Source: Bradyrhizobium sp. CCGUVB4N (GTDB taxonomy: Bacteria > Pseudomonadota > Alphaproteobacteria > Rhizobiales > Xanthobacteraceae). From it: a stretch of 64,000 bases of DNA. The translations under genes and the position numbers were made by a program. Below the pieces are notes generated by a model, which searched no databases, had not been told where the DNA came from, and worked only from the letters and a program-made list of their open reading frames with translations. The stretch lies in the NCBI RefSeq assembly GCF_024199945.1, contig NZ_JANADP010000001.1:2604001-2668000 (forward strand). The letters run 5' to 3'. Below are positions 8,341-16,072 of this stretch, one piece after another (position 1 is the first letter of the stretch; each line of letters starts with the position of its first letter).

Positions 8341-9015
8341 ATGGGAACCGCCATCACCTTCAAGCGTCCGGACGGCAAGGATGCCTCGGGCTATCTCGCC
8401 AACGCCGCGCGCGGCAACGCGCCGGGCGTGGTCGTGATCCAGGAATGGTGGGGCCTGTCGGACCAGATCAAGGGCCTGTGCGACCGCTTCGCGCTCGCCG
8501 GCTTCGATGCACTGGCGCCCGATCTCTACAAGGGCAAGGTGGTGCCGTATCACGACACGGATGCGGCCGGCAAAGAGATGAACTCGCTCGATTTCATGGA
8601 TGCCACCACGCAGACGGTGCGCGGCGCCACGCAATATCTGTCGCGCAACGGTGCCAAGGTCGGCCTGACCGGCTTCTGCCTCGGTGGCGCCGTCACCATC
8701 ATCGGCGCGGTGCATGTGCCGGAGCTCGCCGCCGGCGTCGTGTTCTATGGCATTCCGCCGGAGCAGGCGGCCAAGCCCGCCGACGTCAAGATCCCGCTGC
8801 AGGCCCATTTCGCCAACAAGGACGATTGGTGCACGCCGGAGCTGGTCAACGGCTTCGAAAAGGCCATGAAGGCCGCCGGCAAATCGCTCGAGCTGTTCCG
8901 CTATGACGCCGAGCACGCCTTCGTCAACGAGCAGCGCCAGGCCGTGCACGACCGCGAAGCCGCCGAGCTTGCCTGGGGCAGGGCGACGGAGTTTTTCCGG
9001 AAGCATCTGGGGTAG
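8341..9015 (+). CDS. Dienelactone hydrolase family protein
   Basis: This 224-residue alpha/beta hydrolase has the nucleophile elbow GFCLGG (Cys113) of the DLH family, an acid in NKDDWCTPE and the catalytic histidine in YDAEHAFVN. The family opens dienelactone rings in chlorocatechol breakdown, but many stand-alone copies act on unknown esters; no aromatic-degradation genes are adjacent, so the substrate is undetermined. Conserved early motifs VVVIQEWWGL and ALAPDLYKG are present. GGAGG lies six bases before the ATG. No signal peptide; cytosolic. Apparently monocistronic. Confidence 0.93.
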   Translation: MGTAITFKRPDGKDASGYLANAARGNAPGVVVIQEWWGLSDQIKGLCDRFALAGFDALAPDLYKGKVVPYHDTDAAGKEMNSLDFMDATTQTVRGATQYLSRNGAKVGLTGFCLGGAVTIIGAVHVPELAAGVVFYGIPPEQAAKPADVKIPLQAHFANKDDWCTPELVNGFEKAMKAAGKSLELFRYDAEHAFVNEQRQAVHDREAAELAWGRATEFFRKHLG

Positions 9016-9083
9016 CCTCCGTAGCCCGTCGTGCGGGGTGGCGCCCTTGACGCCGTCCCCGCGCCATGGTGAGTATCCCGCCC

Positions 9084-9131
9084 ATGAGCACCGCAGCCCG
9101 CCCATCCCGTCGTTGGTGGCGCACCTCCTAA
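9084..9131 (+). CDS. trpL: trp operon leader peptide (attenuator sensor)
   Basis: A 15-codon frame ATG...TAA encodes MSTAARPSRRWWRTS, with tandem Trp codons at 9114-9119, 115 bases before trpE(G). This is the expected form of a rhizobial trp attenuator leader: ribosome stalling at the Trp pair would change downstream RNA folding. A GGTGAG sequence ten bases upstream may serve as ribosome site. In Sinorhizobium the corresponding trpL RNA and peptide also act in trans; whether that holds here is inference. Confidence 0.85.
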   Translation: MSTAARPSRRWWRTS

Positions 9132-9200
9132 GAGGTGGCCGGTGCGATTTATTTCCCCCCAATCGCTAGAGGTCGCCAGCACAGTGCGGCGGCCTGATCG
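9120..9200 (+). promoter_or_regulatory. trp attenuator hairpins
   Basis: Just after the Trp codons CACCTC (9122-9127) can pair with GAGGTG (9132-9137) around CTAA, and CGCACC (9120-9125) alternatively with GGTGCG (9141-9146). Further on AGGTCGCC (9170-9177) pairs with GGCGGCCT (9188-9195), followed by a weak T-rich run: the probable terminator hairpin. The switching order was not computed. Confidence 0.65.
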
Positions 9201-9246
9201 TTTGTCCTGTGTGGCGTTCCCTCGGCAAGTTTCGTAAGAGGACCAC

Positions 9247-11412
9247 ATGAACAGGACAGTCTTTGCCCTCCCGGCCAGAAGCGATTACGTCACCCGCGGC
9301 GGTCTCGCCATCACGCGCGTGGCCGAACAGTTCACCGGCCACGCCGACCGGCTCGACGATCTTATCAGCCTGCTCGACCGTCACCGTGGCGTGGTGCTGT
9401 CCTCGGGCACGACCGTGCCGGGCCGCTACGAGAGCTTCGATCTCGGCTTTTCCGATCCGCCGCTCAAGCTCGAAACCACCGGGGTCAATTTCAAGCTCGA
9501 AGCGCTCAATGCGCGTGGCGAGGTGCTGATCGCCTTCCTCGCCGACGTTCTGCGCGAACCCTGTGTCGTGATCTCCGAGAAGACCACGACGCGGCTTGCC
9601 GGCCACATCATCCGCGGCGATGCGCCGATCGAGGAAGACCAGCGTACGCGGCGCGCCAGCGTGATGTCGCTGGTGCGCGATCTCGTCGCCGCTTTCTCGT
9701 CCAATGATGACGGGCTGCTCGGCCTGTTCGGCGCCTTCGCCTACGACCTCGTGTTCCAGATCGAGGACCTCGTGCAGAAGCGTCCGCGCGAGAATGATCA
9801 GCGCGACATCGTGCTCTACGTTCCCGACCGCTTGCTCGCCTATGACCGCGCTACGGGGCGGGGCGTCGTGCTCAGTTACGATTTCGCGTGGAAGGGCAAA
9901 TCGAGCGAAGGCCTGCCGCGCGAGACGGCCGAGAGCCCGTATCTGAAGACGGGGCGCCAGGGCTTTGCCGATCACGCGCCAGGCGAATATCAGGCCACCG
10001 TCGAGACTGCGCGCGCGGCCTTTGCCCGCGGTGATCTCTTCGAGGCCGTGCCGGGCCAGCTCTTCGCCGAGCCGTGCGAGCGCTCGCCGGCCGAAGTGTT
10101 CCAGCGCCTCTGCGTCATCAACCCGTCGCCCTATGGCGCGCTGATGAATCTCGGTGACGGCGAATTCCTCGTCTCCGCTTCTCCGGAAATGTTCGTGCGC
10201 TCCGACGGGCGCCGCGTCGAGACCTGTCCGATCTCGGGTACGATCGCGCGCGGCACCGATGCGATCGGCGATGCCGAGCAGATCCGCCAGCTGCTGAACT
10301 CGGAGAAGGACGAGTTCGAGCTCAACATGTGCACCGACGTCGATCGCAACGACAAGGCGCGCGTCTGCGTCCCCGGCACGATCAAGGTGCTGGCGCGGCG
10401 GCAGATCGAGACCTATTCAAAGCTGTTCCATACCGTCGATCATGTCGAAGGCATGCTGCGTCCCGGCTTCGATGCGCTCGACGCCTTCCTCACCCATGCC
10501 TGGGCCGTGACCGTCACAGGTGCGCCAAAGCTCTGGGCGATGCAGTTCGTCGAGGATCACGAGCGCTCGCCGCGGCGGTGGTATGCCGGCGCGATCGGCG
10601 CGGTGAATTTCGATGGCAGCATCAACACCGGTCTCACCATCCGCACCATCCGCATGAAGGATGGTCTCGCCGAGGTCCGCGTCGGCGCCACCTGTCTATT
10701 CGACTCCGATCCCGCCGCGGAAGACCGCGAATGCCAGGTGAAAGCCGCAGCCCTGTTCCAGGCGCTGCGCGGCGATCCACCGAAGCCGCTGTCCGCGTTT
10801 GCCCCCGATGCGACCGGCTCGGGCAAGCGCGTGCTGCTGATCGACCATGACGACAGTTTTGTGCACATGCTCGCCGATTACTTCCGTCAGGTCGGCGCCA
10901 GCGTCACCGTGGTCCGCTATGTGCATGCGCTCGACATGCTCAAGCAGAAGAGGTGGGACTTGCTGGTGCTGTCGCCCGGTCCGGGCCGCCCGGAGGATTT
11001 CGGGATCAAGACGACGATCGACGCTGCGCTTGAGAACAAGCTGCCGGTGTTCGGCGTCTGCCTTGGCGTGCAGGCGATCGGCGAATATTTCGGCGGCGAG
11101 CTCGGCCAACTCACCCATCCCGCGCACGGCCGGCCGTCACGGGTCCAGGTGCGCGGCGGGCGCTTGATGCGCAATCTGCCGAACGAGATCGTGATCGGCC
11201 GCTATCACTCGCTGTTCGTCGAGCGTGACAGCATGCCAGAGGTGTTGTCGGTTACCGCAAGCACCGAGGATGGCGTCGCCATGGCGCTGGAGCACAAGAC
11301 CCTGCCGGTCGCAGGCGTCCAATTTCACCCGGAGTCGCTGATGTCGCTCGGCAACGAGGTGGGCTTGCGGATTGTCGAGAACGCGTTCCGGCTGGATGCG
11401 CCGGTCAATTGA
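9247..11412 (+). CDS. trpE(G): Fused anthranilate synthase components I and II
   Basis: The enzyme makes anthranilate from chorismate and glutamine, the first step to tryptophan. Residues about 1-510 are TrpE (chorismate-binding part with SGTIARGTD, EKDEFELNMCTDVDRNDKARV and GAIGAVNFDGSINTGLTIRT). Residues about 530-721 are the TrpG glutamine amidotransferase with FGVCLGVQAIGE (nucleophile Cys605) and FHPES. TrpE(G) fusion is typical of rhizobia and some other bacteria. Regulation is probably by the leader peptide and hairpins at 9084-9200. Other trp genes are not nearby. Confidence 0.97.
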   Translation: MNRTVFALPARSDYVTRGGLAITRVAEQFTGHADRLDDLISLLDRHRGVVLSSGTTVPGRYESFDLGFSDPPLKLETTGVNFKLEALNARGEVLIAFLADVLREPCVVISEKTTTRLAGHIIRGDAPIEEDQRTRRASVMSLVRDLVAAFSSNDDGLLGLFGAFAYDLVFQIEDLVQKRPRENDQRDIVLYVPDRLLAYDRATGRGVVLSYDFAWKGKSSEGLPRETAESPYLKTGRQGFADHAPGEYQATVETARAAFARGDLFEAVPGQLFAEPCERSPAEVFQRLCVINPSPYGALMNLGDGEFLVSASPEMFVRSDGRRVETCPISGTIARGTDAIGDAEQIRQLLNSEKDEFELNMCTDVDRNDKARVCVPGTIKVLARRQIETYSKLFHTVDHVEGMLRPGFDALDAFLTHAWAVTVTGAPKLWAMQFVEDHERSPRRWYAGAIGAVNFDGSINTGLTIRTIRMKDGLAEVRVGATCLFDSDPAAEDRECQVKAAALFQALRGDPPKPLSAFAPDATGSGKRVLLIDHDDSFVHMLADYFRQVGASVTVVRYVHALDMLKQKRWDLLVLSPGPGRPEDFGIKTTIDAALENKLPVFGVCLGVQAIGEYFGGELGQLTHPAHGRPSRVQVRGGRLMRNLPNEIVIGRYHSLFVERDSMPEVLSVTASTEDGVAMALEHKTLPVAGVQFHPESLMSLGNEVGLRIVENAFRLDAPVN

Positions 11413-11421
11413 GAGGCACCA

Positions 11422-11961
11422 ATGACCTTTGACCACGATTTGAAGGCGAGCGTCCGCACCATCCCGGATTATCCCAAGCCGGGGATCATGTTCCGCGATA
11501 TCACGACCTTGCTCGCGGATGCGCGCGCCTTCCGCCGTGCGGTCGACGAACTCGTCAATCCCTGGGCCGGCAACAAGATCGACAAGGTCGCCGGCATGGA
11601 AGCGCGCGGCTTCATCATCGGCGGCGCGGTGGCGCATCAGCTCTCGGCCGGCTTCGTGCCGATCCGCAAGAAGGGCAAGCTGCCGCACACCACCGTGCGC
11701 ATCGCCTATTCGCTGGAATACGGCATCGACGAGATGGAGATGCACATCGATGCGATCCAGCCCGGCGAGCGCGTGATCCTCGTGGACGATCTCATCGCCA
11801 CCGGTGGCACCGCGGAAGGTGCGGTGAAGCTGCTGCGCCAGATCGGCGCCAATGTCGTCGCCGCCTGCTTCATCATCGACCTGCCCGATCTCGGCGGCGC
11901 CGCCAAGCTGCGCGCGATGGACGTGCCGGTGCGCACGCTGATGACGTTCGAGGGGCATTGA
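11422..11961 (+). CDS. apt: Adenine phosphoribosyltransferase
   Basis: Apt converts adenine and PRPP to AMP in purine salvage. The 179-residue length is normal; signature parts are the N-terminal [35 protein letters not shown], and the PRPP loop [17 protein letters not shown]. It starts ten bases after trpE(G), with GAGAGG upstream of the ATG, so it may be co-transcribed. Both reactions consume or recycle PRPP-linked intermediates, but a functional link is speculative. Convergent with the GIY-YIG gene. Confidence 0.97.
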   Translation: MTFDHDLKASVRTIPDYPKPGIMFRDITTLLADARAFRRAVDELVNPWAGNKIDKVAGMEARGFIIGGAVAHQLSAGFVPIRKKGKLPHTTVRIAYSLEYGIDEMEMHIDAIQPGERVILVDDLIATGGTAEGAVKLLRQIGANVVAACFIIDLPDLGGAAKLRAMDVPVRTLMTFEGH

Positions 11962-11980
11962 GGGGGCGCCGTGGCGATCG

Positions 11981-12379
11981 TCAGATCGCCTCGGCCTTCA
12001 GCTCCGTCAGCCAATGCAGCATGCGCTCCTTCAGCAGCGCGTTCCTGACATAGGCGCTTTCCTCATCCTCCAGCCGTTCGCATTCGCTGAAGGTCAGGCC
12101 GGCCTCGCCATGCGCCTTCCAGGCGGCCTGGAGGCTGCGGCACGGGTGGCTGCCCTGGCGCAGGGTGAACCAGATGCGGTTCTGGATGGTCTCCAGGTTC
12201 GGCGCCTGGCCGACCCAGGCCTCGCCTGAGACCGCGCAGCGGACCACATAGATGCCCGCAACGGTCTTCCGCTCCTTGTAGGCGGCGATGGCTGCTTTCC
12301 GGTCGATGCTCACGGCTGGGCCCTGGCTGGAGGGGACGTTGAAGCCCGCCTCATTAAGCCCAACGTCGTCAGTCGTCAA
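11981..12379 (-). CDS. Small GIY-YIG-type protein, solitary
   Basis: The 132-residue protein contains a GIY-YIG-like core: GIYVVRCAVSGEAWVG near residues 42-57, followed by helix IQNRIWFTLRQGSHPCRSLQAAWKA and an acidic FSECERLEDEE. The second tyrosine of the motif is replaced by Trp-Val-Gly. GIY-YIG domains are usually metal-dependent nucleases (UvrC, homing nucleases), but this lone, short form lacks a DNA-binding partner domain and may be a repair accessory or a non-catalytic relative. Start chosen at ATG 12379; a shorter form is possible. It is convergent with apt. Confidence 0.72.
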   Translation of the reverse strand: MTTDDVGLNEAGFNVPSSQGPAVSIDRKAAIAAYKERKTVAGIYVVRCAVSGEAWVGQAPNLETIQNRIWFTLRQGSHPCRSLQAAWKAHGEAGLTFSECERLEDEESAYVRNALLKERMLHWLTELKAEAI

Positions 12380-12403
12380 TATTATCCGGGTATAATTTGC
12401 GGC

Positions 12404-13072
12404 CTAAGAGCGTTGCAGGATCAGGCTGAGCTCGAGCTCGCGGAAGGCGAGGTAATTCCGCCGGGTCCATTGGTGCAGCTCGGTCGAGGAGTCCTTCTCC
12501 TGACGCAAATAGCCGGTGAAGGAGAAGTTCAGCCGGTCGATATAGGTCTTGAGGAAGCCCGGCAGCGCCGGCAGGCGGAACAGCCGGCCACCGGCCATCG
12601 CGGGCGGCAGCTCGCCGCGGATGACGAACTCGTTGTCGACGGTGATCAGGTTGATCCGCGGGATCTGCTGGCGCAGCATCTCATGGGCGCGGGCGGAGAC
12701 ACGGTCGGTGTCGGCGACGAACAGGATCATCGGCGCCACATGCCGGCGCGCCGCTTCCTTGAGCAGGCCGATCTCTTCGGTCATCTTGAAGAATTCGTCG
12801 AAGGCGTGGAAGCCGAGGTCGATGACCTTGGCAAGCCCGTCATCGACGATGACGCGGTCCATCAGCTGCATCTTGCCGTAGGTGTCGACCACGTCAGCGG
12901 TTTCCGTGACCTTCGGCAGATAATCGAGCAGCGACGGTTCCTTCAGATTGACGTCGAAGGCCGTGACGTTGCCGTTCTTGAGCAGCAGGAATTCGGCGAG
13001 CAGCCGCGCCAGCAGCGTCTTGCCGACCTGCGGGCGGGGCGAGCAGATGATGTAGAGGGGCGTCGCGGACAT
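12404..13072 (-). CDS. P-loop ATPase of ParA/MinD-like fold, orphan
   Basis: The 222-residue protein begins MSATPLYIICSPRPQVGKTL, a deviant Walker A (xxxxxVGKT) followed by AFDVNLKEPSLLDYLP, which matches the switch I Asp region of SIMIBI-class NTPases; MILFVADTD corresponds to the later nucleotide-binding strand. The signature lysine of true ParA (KGG) is missing, with RPQ in its place. It lies 60 bases downstream of a second ATPase with a full ParA motif, same strand. No ParB or cellulose-synthesis genes are adjacent, so neither plasmid partition nor BcsQ is supported. Function unknown. Confidence 0.75.
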   Translation of the reverse strand: MSATPLYIICSPRPQVGKTLLARLLAEFLLLKNGNVTAFDVNLKEPSLLDYLPKVTETADVVDTYGKMQLMDRVIVDDGLAKVIDLGFHAFDEFFKMTEEIGLLKEAARRHVAPMILFVADTDRVSARAHEMLRQQIPRINLITVDNEFVIRGELPPAMAGGRLFRLPALPGFLKTYIDRLNFSFTGYLRQEKDSSTELHQWTRRNYLAFRELELSLILQRS

Positions 13073-13132
13073 CGACAGCTATATCAGGCCAACTTGCCGC
13101 CCAATCCAGCCGTATCAGCCCGGCCTGCGCAA

Positions 13133-13885
13133 CTATTTTTCGCTGTTGCGGGAGGTGGGCTTCGAGCCGACGATGTCTGTCAGCCGGATCCGGTCGAATT
13201 CGCTCCAGACGTTCGCCAGCCAGTGCCGGACATAGCCGCGCAGCACGAACGAATAGTTCGCTGCCTCGTCGTTGATGCCCTTGTTGGCGACGAATTTCAG
13301 GAACGGAACGGACGAGACCTCGACCTGTTCATAGGCCATTTCGTTGAGCTTCGGGATCGTCAGCTCGGTCGCATCCTTGATGCGGTGGAAGTAGGAATTG
13401 TAGGTGGCCTGGTCCCACTGGAAGAACTGGGTGTCGTTGATGAAGTTCTTCACCAGGAAATATTTTGCGCCGGTCATGAACCCGGCCGTCTCGGCGATCT
13501 CCTCGAGCGAGGCGATCGAGGGGCCGAGGATGTGGAACACCGCAAAGGTGATCTGGCCGGCCTTGGCGGCATCGAGGAAGCCGATGTCGCGCAGCGACGC
13601 CAATGCCGGCGAGAGCAGGCCGGCGCGGACGTCGATCACGGTCACCGACGGGCTCACGGCGTTCAGCGTGTCGAAGATCTTCATCTGGTCCGACGTCGTC
13701 GTCATGTCGACGATCTCGGTAATCTCCGGGTGGAAGCGCTTCAGCGTTCCGCGCGGTGACTCCGTGTCGAAGGCGCGCGTTTGCACGTTGTTGGCGGAAA
13801 AATAATCGAGCAGGGTGCGGGACACTGTCGTCTTGCCGACCCCGCCCTTGTCCGCGCCCACCACAACCACTGCCGGCTTTGCCAT
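13133..13885 (-). CDS. ParA-like ATPase, orphan
   Basis: The 250-residue protein has the deviant Walker A GADKGGVGKTT with the signature lysine at residue 13, switch I AFDTESPRGTLKRF and Walker B VTVIDVRAGL; a positively charged C-terminal part ends VGSKPTSRNSEK. ParA-type ATPases dimerise on ATP and position DNA or protein cargo. There is no ParB, parS or chemotaxis cluster here, only a second, more divergent ATPase downstream. Three 11-bp tandem repeats lie 57-89 bases upstream of the start and may be an operator. Cargo unknown. Confidence 0.85.
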   Translation of the reverse strand: MAKPAVVVVGADKGGVGKTTVSRTLLDYFSANNVQTRAFDTESPRGTLKRFHPEITEIVDMTTTSDQMKIFDTLNAVSPSVTVIDVRAGLLSPALASLRDIGFLDAAKAGQITFAVFHILGPSIASLEEIAETAGFMTGAKYFLVKNFINDTQFFQWDQATYNSYFHRIKDATELTIPKLNEMAYEQVEVSSVPFLKFVANKGINDEAANYSFVLRGYVRHWLANVWSEFDRIRLTDIVGSKPTSRNSEK

Positions 13886-13941
13886 TGCTGTCCCCTAACG
13901 CGCCCCCGATCGCGAGGTCGCAATCGGCCGGGCCCCAAATC

Positions 13942-13974
13942 GATGTCCCAAGGATGTCCCAAGGAAGTCCCAAG
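13942..13974. repeat. Three tandem 11-bp repeats upstream of the ParA-like gene
   Basis: GATGTCCCAAG occurs twice in tandem (13942-13952, 13953-13963), then GAAGTCCCAAG (13964-13974). The period equals about one helical turn, so a protein could bind all copies on the same face. The rest of the 13886-14100 spacer shows no other feature. Confidence 0.8.
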
Positions 13975-14100
13975 TCTGCTGTTGGGCGCGAACATGGCAG
14001 AAACAAGGGAGAATTCAAATCTCTGGCACAGCTCGGCGGCAATTCCCGCAGTTTTTCCCAAACGTTGTGAAACCGGCGCGAGGCGCGGCAGATCGCAAGC

Positions 14101-15345
14101 TCAGTGGCGGCCCCACGGACCCATGGGATTGCCGATGGGACCCAGCGGATTGCCAGCTGCGGTTCCGGCAGGGCTCGGTGCAGGCACGGGCGGCGGACCG
14201 GGTGGGTTGCCTGCATCGTTCCACGGGCCACGCGGGACCGGAGGAGGGGCGTTCTGCGGATCGGTCTGTGCGTCGGGCTCGTCGGTCTCGGGCTGGTCCG
14301 TCTCCTCAGAGGGTGGCGGCAGCGGACCGGGATCATGGCCGCCGGCGAACTTGACCAGCGCGTCGACGCGGGATTGCACCGAGGGGTGGGTCGCGAACAG
14401 ATCCGAAAAGCCTTCGCGCGGATTGTCGAGGCAAAGCTCCATCACCGCGGAGGTCGCGCCCGGCAATTCGCCGCGGTTCTCGATCTTGCGCAACGCGGAG
14501 ATCATGGCATCGGGATTCTTGGTCAGCTCGACCGAGCCGGCGTCGGCCAGATATTCGCGCGATCGCGATAGCGCCAGCTTGACCACTTGCGATACCAGCC
14601 AGGCCACCACGATCAGCACGACCGCGATGATGATGACCACGATGGCGCCGCCGCCTGAGCTCTTGTTGTCGCTGGACGAAGAGGACGACCGCGACGACGA
14701 AGAAGAACCCGACGACCACGAGCCGCCACCGGAGCTCCAGCTCAAATTCGTGAACAGCCGGAAGAACAATTCGCCGAAGAAGCCGACCACGCCGGCGATG
14801 ATGACGGCGACCACCATCAGCTGCACGTCGCCGTTCTTGATGTGGGTGAGCTCGTGGCCGAGCACAGCCTCGATCTCCTGGTCGTTCAGCGCCTTGAGCA
14901 GACCCGTGGTGACGGTGATTGCATACTGCCGCGGGTTGAGGCCGGTCGCGAATGCGTTCAGCGCCGGGCTCTCCATGATCTTCAGCTTCGGCATGGTGAT
15001 GCCGCGCGAGATGCAGAGATTTTCGAGCAGATTGTAGAGCCGCGGCTCTTCCTGCCGGGTGACGTCATGGCCGCCGGTCACCGCGTCGATCATCGATTGA
15101 TGGAAGAAATAAGCGATGATGATCCAGGCAACTGCCGCGATCGTCGCAAAGGGGAAGGCGACGATGAGGTCGTGCAAGGCGCGGTTCAGATAATAGGCGA
15201 CGGTCCCGTTGCCGTTGATGACGACCTCGGCGACCAGTGCGCCGGCATAGACCAGCACATAGACCAGCGCGAACAGGCCGGCGAGCAGCAGCATCGAACG
15301 AAACTTGTTCGAGGCGATGTGCGTGTAGAGACCATACGCGGCCAT
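14101..15345 (-). CDS. M48-family membrane metallopeptidase (HtpX-like)
   Basis: The 414-residue protein has two N-terminal membrane helices (about 20-45 and 60-80), the zinc motif HELTHIKNGD and a downstream SREYLADAGSVELTKNP segment that supplies the third ligand, as in HtpX/Ste24-type peptidases for membrane-protein quality control. Two things stand out: a Ser/Gly-only stretch between later hydrophobic segments (about residues 203-236) and a long Pro-rich C-terminus (about 335-414). The gene follows lemA by 32 bases, the common LemA-M48 pairing. Active site is expected on the cytoplasmic face. Confidence 0.92.
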   Translation of the reverse strand: MAAYGLYTHIASNKFRSMLLLAGLFALVYVLVYAGALVAEVVINGNGTVAYYLNRALHDLIVAFPFATIAAVAWIIIAYFFHQSMIDAVTGGHDVTRQEEPRLYNLLENLCISRGITMPKLKIMESPALNAFATGLNPRQYAITVTTGLLKALNDQEIEAVLGHELTHIKNGDVQLMVVAVIIAGVVGFFGELFFRLFTNLSWSSGGGSWSSGSSSSSRSSSSSSDNKSSGGGAIVVIIIAVVLIVVAWLVSQVVKLALSRSREYLADAGSVELTKNPDAMISALRKIENRGELPGATSAVMELCLDNPREGFSDLFATHPSVQSRVDALVKFAGGHDPGPLPPPSEETDQPETDEPDAQTDPQNAPPPVPRGPWNDAGNPPGPPPVPAPSPAGTAAGNPLGPIGNPMGPWGRH

Positions 15346-15377
15346 GACGCGTTGCCCTGCCGGTCTGTCGGCTCAGA

Positions 15378-15938
15378 TCAGAACTTCACCTGAGGCGCAG
15401 CCTCGACCTCGGCGCGGCTCGCGCCCAGATCGAAGAAGTCCTTCTTGGTGAAGCCGAACATGCCGGCGAACAGAGCCGCGGGCATCTGCTGGATGCCGGT
15501 GTTGTATTCCTGGACCGCGTTGTTGAAGAAGCGGCGGCTCGCCGCGATCTTGTTCTCGAGGTCGGAGAGCTCGGATGCGAGCTGCTGGAAATTGGCGTTG
15601 GCCTTGAGGTCGGGATAGGCCTCCGACAGCGCGATCAGCCGGCCGAGCGCGCCGGAAAGCTGGTTTTCGGCGGCGGACACTTGCGCCGGCCCCTGCGCCG
15701 ACATCGCCGAATTGCGCGCCTTGATGACGTCGTCGAGCGTGCCGCGCTCGTGCGAGGCATAACCCTTCACCGTCTCGACCAGGTTCGGGATCAGATCGTG
15801 ACGTTGCTTGAGCTGCACGTCGACGTCGGCAAAGGCCTGGCCGACGCGCTGGCCCAGCGCCACCAGCCGGTTGTAGGCGCTGAAAGCGAACAGCACGAGG
15901 ACGACGATGACGCCGAGAACGATCCAGCCGGTCGACAT
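15378..15938 (-). CDS. lemA: LemA-family membrane protein
   Basis: A single N-terminal membrane helix (residues about 4-22) is followed by the family signature AYNRLVALGQRVGQAFADVD, VQLKQRHDLIPNLVETVKGY and the helical bundle ending FFNNAVQEYNTGIQQMPAALFAGMFGF. Total 186 residues, normal for the family. The ATG at 15938 has AGGAG six bases upstream; the longer open frame beyond it is not conserved. Pairing with the M48 peptidase downstream suggests a shared envelope or protease-regulation role. Exact biochemical function is unknown. Confidence 0.93.
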   Translation of the reverse strand: MSTGWIVLGVIVVLVLFAFSAYNRLVALGQRVGQAFADVDVQLKQRHDLIPNLVETVKGYASHERGTLDDVIKARNSAMSAQGPAQVSAAENQLSGALGRLIALSEAYPDLKANANFQQLASELSDLENKIAASRRFFNNAVQEYNTGIQQMPAALFAGMFGFTKKDFFDLGASRAEVEAAPQVKF

Positions 15939-16072
15939 GGAGAACTCCTGAAGGGGAATTGGGGCGGACAGCGTAACCCAAAATGGGGCCGGGGCGAGCC
16001 CCGCGCGGAGGGAAGGTAAGACTTGGTCGGATCGGGAGCCATCCGAGTTCAAGGGAAAAACCCGGAACGGGG

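Noticed and set aside
6108..8378. 756-residue minus-strand frame
   Set aside because: Antisense to fbcH, Arg-rich and motif-free; the plus-strand cytochrome b/c1 is unambiguous.
12404..13885. Plasmid partition or cellulose (BcsQ) locus
   Set aside because: No parB, replication or bcs genes flank the two ATPases.
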